From positions 124,001 through 188,000 of the forward strand of contig NW_027490245.1 in the NCBI RefSeq assembly GCF_050948175.1: DNA of 64,000 nt, in the 5' to 3' direction. The stretch's first letter is position 1; each line of letters starts with the position of its first letter. Origin of the DNA: Xylocopa sonorina (Eukaryota > Arthropoda > Insecta > Hymenoptera > Apidae). The notes beneath the pieces are model-generated. The model searched no databases. It saw only the letters and a list, made by a program, of their open reading frames with translations, and had not been told where the DNA came from. Shown piece by piece: positions 53,336 to 64,000 of this stretch. The position numbers and the translations under genes are program-made.

Positions 53336-56300
53336 TAAGATATAATATTCATTGCGAAGTGTTATGCATTCCACGTCTACGATTCAAATGAAAGTAAATG
53401 CGACACTTCCTTGCAAGGAAATAGCGTTTGCAGATATCTACGTATCGTACGAATAGAGTTCATATGATTCTTAAAACGCGATATCGCATCTCATTTCTAT
53501 GATTCATGGTAAGATATAACATGATTTGCGAAGTGTTATGTATTCCCCGTATACGATTCAAATGAATGTAAATGCGACACTCCCTTGCAAGGAAATAGCG
53601 TTTGCAGATGTCTACGTATCGAAGCAATAGAGTTCAAATGCTTCTTAAAACGAGATATTGCATCTAATTTCTATGTTTCATGGTAAGATATAATATAATT
53701 TGCGAAGTGTTATGTATTCCTCGTCTACACTTCAAATGAATGTGAATGCGATACTTCCTCGCTAGGAAATAGCGTTTGCAGATGTCTACGTATCATAGCA
53801 ATAGCTTTCTAATGCTTCTTAAAACGCGATATCGCATCTCATTTCTATGTTTCATGGTAAGACATAATATGATTTGCGAAGTGTCATGTATTCCTCGTCT
53901 ACACTTCAAATGAATGTAAATGCGACACTTCCTTGCTAGGAAATAGCGTCTGCAGATATCTAGGTATCGTAGCAATAGAGTTCTAATGCTTCTTAAAACG
54001 CGATATCGCATCTCATTTCCATGTTTCATGGTAAGATGTAATATGATTTGCGAAGTGTTATGTATTCCTCCTCTACACTTCAAATGAATGTAAATGCGAC
54101 ACTTCCTTGCCAGGAAATAGCGTTTGCAGATGTCTACGTATCGAAGCAATAGAGTTCAAATGCTTCTTAAAACGAGATATTGCATCTCATACCTATGTTT
54201 CATGATAAGATATAATATTCATTGCGAAGTGTTATGCATTCCACGTCTACGATTCAAATGAATGTGAATGCGACACTTCCTTGCAAGGAAATAGCGTTTG
54301 CAGATGTCTACGTATCGTAGCAATAGAGTTCTTATGATTCTTAAAACGCGATATCGCATCTCATTTCTATGTTTCATGGTAGGATATAATATGATTTGCG
54401 AAGTGTCATGTATTCCTCGTCTACACTTCAAATCAATGTGATTGCGACACTTCCTCGCTAGGAAATAGCGTTTGCAGATGTCTACGTATCGTAGCAATAG
54501 AGTTCATATGATTCTTAAAATGCGATATCGCATCTCATTTCTATGTTTCATGGTAAGATGTAACATGATTTGCGAAGTGTTATGTATTCCTCGTCTACAC
54601 TTCAAATGAATGTAAATGCGACACTTCCTTGCAAGGAAATAGCGTTTGCTGATGTCTACGTATCGAAGCATTAGAGTTCAAATACTTCTTAAAACGAGAT
54701 ATTGCATCTCATATCTATGTTTCATGATAAGATATAATATTCATTGCGAAGTGTCACGTATTCCTCGACTACACTTCAAATGAATGTAAATGCGACACTT
54801 CCTAGCAAGGAAATAGCGTTTGCAGATGTCTAAGTATCGTAGCAATAGATTTCTAATGCTTCTTAAAACGCGATATCGCATCTCATTTCTATGTTTCATG
54901 GTAAGATATAATATGATTTGCGAAGTGTCATGTATTCCTCGTCTACACTTTAAATGAATGTAAATGCGACACTTCCTTGCAAGGAAATAGCGTTTGCAGA
55001 TGTCTACCTATCGTAGTAATAGAGTTCTAATGCTTCTTAAAACGCGATATCGCATCTCATTTCTATGTTTCATGGTAAGATATAATATGATTTGCGAAGT
55101 GTCATGTATTCCTCGTCTACACTTCAAATGAATGTAAATGCGATACTTCCTTGCTAGGAAATAGCGTCTGCTGATGTCTAGGTATCGTAGCAATAGAGTT
55201 CTAATGCTTCTTAAAACGAGATATCGCATCTCATTTCTACGTTTCATGGTAAGATATAATATTCATTGCGAACTGTTATGCATTCCTCGTATACGATTCA
55301 AATGAATGTAAATGCGACACTTCCTTGCTAGGAAATAGCGTCTGCAGATGTCTAGGTATCGTAGCAATAGAGTTCTAATGCTTCTTAAAACGAGATATCG
55401 CATCTCATTTCTACGTTTCATGGTAAGATATAATATTCATTGCGAAGTGTTATGCATTCCTGGTCTACGATTCAAATGAAGGTAAATGCGACACTTCCTT
55501 GCAAGGAAATAGCGTTTGCAGATGTCTACGTATCGTAGCAATAGAGTTCATATGATTCTTAAAACGCGATATCGCATCTCATTTCAATGTTTCATGGTAA
55601 GATATAACATGATTTGCGAAGTGTTATGTATTCCTCGTCTACGATTCAAATGAAAGTAAATGCGACACTTCCTTGCAAGGAAATAGCGTTTGCAGATATC
55701 TACGTATCGTACGGATAGAGTTCATATGATTCTTAAAGCGCGATATCGCATCTCATTTCTATGATTCATGGTAAGATATAACATGATTTGCGAAGTGTTA
55801 TGTATTCCTCGTATACGATTCAAATGAATGTAAATGCGACACTTCCTTGCAAGGAAATAGCGTTTGCAGATGTCTACGTATCGAAGCAATAGATTTCAAA
55901 TGCTTCTTAAAACGAGATATTGCATCTAATTTCTATGTTTCATGATAAGATATAATATAATTTGCGAAGTGTTATGTATTCCTCGTCTACACTTCAAATG
56001 AATGTGAATGCGATACTTCCTCGCTAGGAAATAGCGTCTGCAGATATCTAGGTATCGTGGCAATAGAGTTCTAATGCTTCTTAAAACGCGATATCGCATC
56101 TCATTTCCATGTCTCATGGTAAGATGTAATATGATTTGCGAAGTGTTATGTATTCCTCCTCTACACTTCAAATGAATGTGAATGCGACACTTCCTTGCCA
56201 GGAAATAGCGTTTGCAGATGTCTACGTATCGAAGCAATAGTGTTCAAATGCTTCTTAAAACGAGATATTGCATCTCATACCTATGTTTCATGATAAGATA

Positions 56301-59300
56301 TAATATTCATTGCGAAGTGTTATGCATTCCACGTCTACGATTCAAATGAATGTGAATGCGACACTTCCTTGCAAGGAAATAGCGTTTGCAGATGTCTACG
56401 TATCGTAGCAATAGAGTCCTTATGATTCTTAAAACGCGATATCGCATCTCAATTCTATGTTTCATGGTAGGATATAATATGATTTGCGAAGTGTCATGTA
56501 TTCCTCGTCTACACTTCAAATGAATGTGATTGCGACACTTCCTCGCTAGGAAATAGCGTTTGCAGATGTCTACGTATCGTAGCAATAGAGTTCATATGAT
56601 TCTTAAAATGCGATATCGCATCTCATTTCTATGTTTCATGGTAAGATATAACATGATTTGCGAAGTGTTATGTATTCCTCGTCTACACTTCAAATGAATG
56701 TAAATGCGACACTTCCTTGCAAGGAAATAGCGTTTGCAGATGTCTACCTATCGTAGTAATAGAGTTCTAATGCTTCTTAAAACGCGATATCGCATCTCAT
56801 TTCTATGTTTCATGGTAAGATATAATATGATTTGCGAAGTGTTATGTATTCCTCGTCTACACTTCAAATGAATGTAAATGCGACACATCCTTGCTAGGAA
56901 ATAGCGTCTGCAGGTGTCTAGGTATCGTAGCAATAGATTTCTAATGCTTCTTAGAACGCGATATCGCATCTCATTTCTATGTTTCATGGTAAGATATAAT
57001 ATGATTTGCGAAGTGTCATGTATTCCTCGTCTACACTTCAAATGAATGTAAATGCGACACTTCCTTGCAAGGAAATAGCGTTTGCAGATGTCTACGTACC
57101 GTAGCAATAGAGTTCTAATGCTTCTTAAAACGCGATATCGCATCTCATTTCTATGTTTCATGGTAAGATATAATATGATTTGCGAAGTGTTGTGTATTCC
57201 TCGTCTACAATTCAAATAAATGTGAATGCTACACTTCCTCGCTAGGAAATTGCGTTTGCAGATGTTTAGGTATCGTAGCAATAGAGTTCTAATGCTTCTT
57301 AAAACGAGATATTGCACCTCATATCTATGTTTCTTGATAAGATATATTATTCATTGCGAAGTGTTATGCATTCCTCGTCTACGATTCAAATGAAGGTAAA
57401 TGCGACACTTCCTTGCAAGGAAATAGCGTTTGCAGATGTCTACGTATCGTAGCAATAGAGTTCATATGATTCTTAAAACGCGATATCGCATCTCATTTCT
57501 ATGATTCATGGTAAGATATAATATGATTTGCGAAGTGTCATGTATTCCTCGTCTACACTTCAAATGAATGTAAATGCGACACTTCCTCGCAAGGAAATAG
57601 CGTTTGCAGATGTCTACCTATCGTAGCAATAGAGTTCTAATGCTTCTTAGAACGCGATATCGCATCTCATTTCTATGTTTCATGGTAAGATATAATATGA
57701 TTTGAAAAGTGTTATGTATTCCCCGTCTACACTTCAAATGAATGTAAATGCGACACTTCCTTGCAAGGAAATAGCGTTTGCAGATGTCTACGTATCGAAG
57801 CAATAGAGTTCAAATGCTTCTTAAAACGAGATATTGCATCTCATATCTATGTTTCATGGTAAGATATAATATAATTTGCGAAGTGTTATGTATTCCTCGT
57901 CTACACTTCAAATGAATGTGAATGCGATACTTCCTCGCTAGGAAATAGCGTTTGCAGATGTCTACGTATCATAGCAATAGCTTTCTAATGCTTCTTAAAA
58001 CGCGATATCGCATCTCATTTCTATGTTTCATGGTAAGACATAATATGATTTGCGAAGTGTCATGTATTCCTCGTCTACACTTCAAATGAATGTAAATGCG
58101 ACACTTCCTTGCTAGGAAATAGCGTCTGCAGATATCTAGGTATCGTAGCAATAGAGTTCTAATGCTTCTTAAAACGCGATATCGCATCTCATTTCCATGT
58201 TTCATGGTAAGATGTAATATTCATTGCGAAGTGTTATGCATTCCACGTCTACGATTCAAATGAATGTGAATGCGACACTTCCTTGCAAGGAAATAGCGTT
58301 TGCAGATGTCTACGTATCGTAGCAATAGAGTTCTTATCATTCTTAAAACGCGATATCGCATCTCATTTCTATGTTTCATGGTAGGATATAATATGATTTG
58401 CGAAGTGTCATGTATTCCTCGTCTACACTTCAAATGAATGTGATTGCGACACTTCCTCGCTAGGAAATAGCGTTTGCAGATGTCTACGTATCGTAGCAAT
58501 AGAGTTCATATGATTCTTAAAATGCGATATCGCATCTCATTTCTATGTTTCATGGTAAGATGTAACATGATTTGCGAAGTGTTATGTATTCCTCTCCTAC
58601 ACTTCAAATGAATGTAAATGCGACACTTCCTTGCAAGGAAATAGCGTTTGCTGATGTCTACGTATCGAAGCATTAGAGTTCAAATACTTCTTAAAACGAG
58701 ATATTGCATCTCATATCTATGTTTCATGATAAGATATAATATTCATTGCGAAGTGTCACGTATTCCTCGACTACACTTCAAATGAATGTAAATGCGACAC
58801 TTCCTAGCAAGGAAATAGCGTTTGCAGATGTCTAAGTATCGTAGCAATAGATTTCTAATGCTTCTTAAAACGCGATATCGCATCTCATTTCTATGTTTCA
58901 TGGTAAGATATAATATGATTTGCGAAGTGTCATGTATTCCTCGTCTACACTTTAAATGAATGTAAATGCGACACTTCCTTGCAAGGAAATAGCGTTTGCA
59001 GATGTCTACCTATCGTAGTAATAGAGTTCTAATGCTTCTTAAAACGCGATATCGCATCTCATTTCTATGTTTCATGGTAAGATATAATATGATTTGCGAA
59101 GTGTTATGTATTCCTCGTCTACACTTCAAATGAATGTAAATGCGACACATCCTTGCTAGGAAATAGCGTCTGCAGATGTCTAGGTATCGTAGCAATAGAT
59201 TTCTAATGCTTCTTAGAACGCGATATCGCATCTCATTTCTATGTTTCATGGTAAGATATAATATGATTTGCGAAGTGTCATGTATTCCTCGTCTACACTT

Positions 59301-62300
59301 CAAATGAATGTAAATGCGACACTTCCTTGCAAGGAAATAGCGTTTGCAGATGTCTACGTACCGTAGCAATAGAGTTCTAATGCTTCTTAAAACGCGATAT
59401 CGCATTTCATTTCTATGTTTCATGGTAAGATATAATATGATTTGCGAAGTGTTGTGCATTCCTCGTCTACGATTCAAATGAAGGTAAATGCGACACTTCC
59501 TTGCAAGGAAATAGCGTTTGCAGATGTCTACGTATCGTAGCAATAGAGTTCATATGATTCTTAAAACGCGATATCGCATCTCATTTCTATGATTCATGGT
59601 AAGATATAATATGATTTGCGAAGTGTCATGTATTCCTCGTCTACACTTCAAATGAATGTAAATGCGACACTTCCTCGCAAGGAAATAGCGTTTGCAGATG
59701 TCTTCCTATCGTAGCAATAGAGTTCTAATGCTTCTTAGAACGCGATATCGCATCTCATTTCTATGTTTCATGGTAAGATATAATATGATTTGAAAAGTGT
59801 TATGTATTCCCCGTCTACACTTCAAATGAATGTAAATGCGACACTTCCTTGCAAGGAAATAGCGTTTGCAGATGTCTACGTATCGAAGCAATAGAGTTCA
59901 AATGCTTCCTAAAACTAGATATTCCATCTCATATCTATGTTTCATGATAAGATATAATATTCATTGCGAAGTGTTATGCATTCCTCGTCTACGATTCAAA
60001 CGAAAGTAAGTGCGACACTTCCTTGCAAGGAAATAGCGTTTGCAGATATCTACGTATCGTACGGATAGAGTTCATATGATTCTTAAAACGCGATATCGCA
60101 TCTCATTTCTATGATTCATGGTAAGATATAATATAATTTGCGAAGTGTTATGTATTCCTCGTCTACACTTCAAATGAATGTGAATGCGATACTTCCTCGC
60201 TAGGAAATAGCGTTTGCAGATGTCTACATATCATAGCAATAGCTTTCTAATGCTCCTTAAAACGCGATATCGCATCTCATTTCTATGTTTCATGGTAAGA
60301 CATAATATGATTTGCGAAGTGTCATGTATTCCTCGTCTACACTTCAAATGAATGTAAATGCGACACTTCCTTGCTAGGAAACAGCGTCTGCAGATATCTA
60401 GGTATCGTAGCAATAGAGTTCTAATGCTTTTTAAAACGCGATATCGCATCTCATTTCCATGTTTCATGGTAAGATGTAATATGATTTGCGAAGTGTTATG
60501 TATTCCTCCTCTACACTTCAAATGAATGTAAATGCGACACTTCCTTGCCAGGAAATAGCGTTTGCAGATGTCTACGTATCGAAGCAATAGAGTTCAAATG
60601 CTTCTTAAAACGAGATATTGCATCACATACCTATGTTTCATGATAAGATATAATATTCATTGCGAAGTGTTATGCATTCCACGTCTACGATTCAAATGAA
60701 TGTAAATGCGACACTTCCTTGCAAGGAAATAGCGTTTGCAGATGTCTACGTATCGTGGCAATAGAGTTCTTATGATCCTTAAAACGCGATATCGCATCTC
60801 ATTTCTATGTTTCATGGTAGGATATAATATGATTTGCGAAGTGTCATGTATTCCTCGTCTACACTTCAAATGAATGTGATTGCGACACTTCCTCGCTAGG
60901 AAATAGCGTTTGCAGATGTCTACGTATCGAAGCAATAGAGTTCAAATGCTTCTTAAAACGAGATATTGCATCTAATTTCTATGTTTCATGGTAAGATATA
61001 ATATAATTTGCGAAGTGTTATGTATTCCTCGTCTACACTTCAAATGAATGTGAATGCGATACTTCCTCGCTAGGAAATAGCGTTTGCAGATGTCTACGTA
61101 TCATAGCAATAGCTTTCTAATGCTTCTTAAAACGCGATATCGCATCTCATTTCTATGTTTCATGGTAAGACATAATATGATTTGCGAAGTGTCATGTATT
61201 CCTCGTCTACACTTCAAATGAATGTAAATGCGACACTTCCTTGCTAGGAAATAGCGTCTGCAGATATCTAGGTATCGTAGCAATAGAGTTCTAATGCTTC
61301 TTAAAACGCGATATCGCATCTCATTTCTATGTTTCATGGTAAGATATAACATGATTTGCGAAGTGTTATGTGTTCCTCGTCTACACTTCAAATGAATGTA
61401 AATGCGACACTTCCTTGCAAAGAAATAGCGTTTGCAGATGTCTACGTATCGTAGCTATATATTTCTAATGCTACTTAAAACGCGATATCCCATCTCATTT
61501 CTATGTTTCATGGTAAGATATAATATGATTTGCGAAGTGTCATGTATTCCTCGTCTACACTTCAAATGAATGCAAATGCGACACTTCCTTGCTAGGAAAT
61601 AGCGTCTGCAGATGTCTAGGTATCGTAGCAATAGAGGTGTAATGCTTCTTAAAACGAGATATTGCATCTCACATCTATGTTCATGATAAGATGTAGTATT
61701 TATTGCGAAGTGTTATGAATTCCTCGTCTACGATTCAAATGAAAGTAAATGCGACACTTCCCTGCAAGGAAATAGCGTTTGCTGATGTCTACGTATCGGA
61801 GCAATAGAGTTCAAATGCTTCTTAAAACGAGATATTGCATCTCATATCTATGTTTCATGGTAAGATATAACATGATTTGCGAAGTGTTATGTATTCCTCG
61901 TCTACACTTCAAAGGAATGTGAATGCGACACTTCCTCGCTAGGAAATAGCGTTTGCAGATGTCTACGTATCGTAGCAATAGATTTCTAATGCTTCTTAAA
62001 ACGCGATATCCCATCTCATTTCTATGTTTCATGGTAAGATATAATATGATTTGCGAAGTGTCATGTATTCCTCGTCTACACTCCAAATGAATGTAAATGC
62101 GACACTTCCTTGCAAGGAAATAGCGTTTGCAGATGTCTACCTATCGTAGTAATAGAGTTCTAATGCTTCTTAAAACACGATATCGCATCTCATTTCTATG
62201 TTTCATGGTAAGATATAATATGATTTGCGAAGTGTTATGTATTCCTCGTCTACACTTCAATTGAATGTAAATGCGACACATCCTTGCTAGGCAATAGCGT

Positions 62301-64000
62301 CTGCAGATGTCTAGGTATCGTAGCAATAGAGTTCAAATGCATCTCAAAACGAGATATTGCATCTCATATCTATGTTTCATGATAAGATATAATATTCATT
62401 GCGAAGTGTTATGCATTCCTCGTATACGATTGAAATGAATGTAAATGCGACACTTGCTTGCAAGGAAATAGCGTTTGCACATGTCTACGTATCGTAGCAA
62501 TAGATTTCTAATGCTTCTTAAAACGCGATATCGCATCTAATTCCTATGTTTCATGGTAAGATATAATATGATTTGCGAAGTGTCATGTATTCCTCGTCTA
62601 CACTTCAAATGAATGTAAATGCGACACTTCCTTGCAAGGAAATAGCGTTTGCAGATGTCAACCTATCGTAGTAATAGAGTTCTAATGCTTCTTAAAACGC
62701 GATATCGCATCTCATTTCTATGTTTCATGGTAAGATATAATATGATTTGCGAAGTGTTATGTATTCCTCGTCTACACTTCAAATGAATGTAAATGAGACA
62801 CATCCTTGCTAGGAAATAGCGTCTGCAGATGTCTAGGTATCGTAGCAATAGAGTTCAAATGCATCTTAAAACGAGATATTGCATCTCATATCTATGTTTC
62901 ATGATAAGATATAATATTCATTGCGAAGTGTTATGCATTCCTCGTATACGATTGAAATGAATGTAAATGCGACACTCTCTTGCAAGGAAATAGCGTTTGC
63001 AGTTGTCTACGTATCGTAGCAATATATTTCTAATGATTCTTAGAACGCGATATCGCATCTCATTTCTACGTTTCATGGTAAGATATAACATGGTTTGCGA
63101 AGTGTTATGTATTCCTCGTCTACACTTCAAATGAATGTGAATGCAATACTTCCTCGCTAGGAAATAGCGTTTGCAGATGTCTACGTATCGTAGCAATAGA
63201 TTTCTAATGCTTCTTAAAACGCGATATCGCATCTCATTTCTACGTTTCATGGTAAGATATAATATTCATTGCGAAGTGTTATGCATTCCTCGTATACGAT
63301 TCAAATGAATGTAAATGCGACACTTCCTTGCTAGGAAATAGCGTCTGCAGATGCCTAGGTATCGTAGCAATAGAGTTCTAATGCTTCTTAAAACGAGATA
63401 TCACATCTCATTTCTACGTTTCATGGTAAGATATAATATTCATTGCGAAGTGTTATGCATTCCTGGTCTACGATTCAAATGAAGGTAAATGCGACACTTC
63501 CTTGCAAGGAAATAGCGTTTGCAGATGTCTACGTATCGTAGCAATAGAGTTCATATGATTCTTAAATCGCGATATCGCATCTCATTTCAATGTTTCATGG
63601 TAAGATATAACATGATTTGCGAAGTGTTATGTATTCCTCGTCTACGATTCAAATGAAAGTAAATGCGACACTTCCTTGCAAGGAAATAGCGCTTGCAGAT
63701 ATCTACGTATCGTACGAATAGAGTTCATATGATTCTTAAAACGCGATATCGCATCTCATTTCAATGATTCATGGTAAGATATAACATGATTTGCGAAGTG
63801 TTATGTATTCCTCGTATACGATTCAAATGAATGTAAATGCGACACTTCCTTGCAAGGAAATAGCGTTTGCAGATGTCTACGTATCGAAGCAATAGAGTTC
63901 AAATGCTTCTTAAAACGAGATATTGCATCTAATTTCTATGTTTCATGGTAAGATATAATATAATTTGGGAAGTGTTATGTATTCCTCGTCTACACTTCAA

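Larger units (their letters stand above)
48451..64000 (-). repeat. 174-bp satellite, second homogenised layer (orientation A)
   Basis: The first GGTAAGATATAATATGATTT monomer after the older layer is at about 48,452, and this variant then dominates to the window end, so the array runs on beyond it. Minus-strand frames are again open over up to three monomers. Higher-order duplications with offsets that are multiples of 174 are listed separately. I see no transposon in this layer. Confidence 0.95.

Noticed and set aside
1..64000. tRNA, rRNA or other structured RNA genes
   Set aside because: I looked for tRNA-like B-box and clover-leaf patterns in the non-satellite segments and saw none convincing; the palindromes of the satellite do not fold into a known RNA family that I recognise.

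Overview
The window is eukaryotic repetitive DNA, not a bacterial or phage segment. More than 85% of it is one tandem satellite family with a monomer of 174 bp. The remainder holds two dead mariner DNA transposons, three copies of one LTR-type repeat, a short AT-rich single-copy-like segment with one possible gene remnant, and a 100-N assembly gap. Mariner transposases of this type are common in insect genomes, so an insect (perhaps a hymenopteran) is my best guess; this is inference and no species can be named. The setting looks centromeric or pericentromeric.

Layout, calling the strand direction of the first monomers 'A': 1-2,449 older, mixed A monomers; 2,450-20,250 homogenised A monomers in nested higher-order repeats (gap at 14,678-14,777); 20,251-21,479 decaying A monomers; 21,480-22,214 LTR copy on the minus strand; 22,215-22,450 satellite relics already in the opposite direction 'B'; 22,451-25,860 AT-rich unique segment with a gene-like remnant (23,781-24,210) and a second minus-strand LTR piece (24,532-24,968); 25,861-40,390 B monomers, decayed at the left and better preserved to the right, interrupted by mariner copies at 33,439-34,725 and 38,193-39,444; 40,391-41,780 LTR copy on the plus strand with a GC-rich tail; 41,781-48,450 older A monomers; 48,451-64,000 homogenised A monomers with higher-order repeats.

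Main interpretation: an inverted satellite block of about 18 kb lies inside the array, and both direction switches (A to B and B to A) are occupied by copies of the same LTR family in opposite orientation. That is the arrangement expected if recombination between inverted LTRs flipped the block. Transposons and decay are confined to the older monomer layer; the two homogenised layers contain no insertions that I can see, as in layered-expansion models of centromeres. The monomer itself is unusual: several short dyad symmetries follow one another over about half of it, and one of them keeps its arms while its centre varies.

No intact protein-coding gene is supported. The many long open frames on one strand of the satellite result from a 174-bp (58-codon) period without a stop in one frame.
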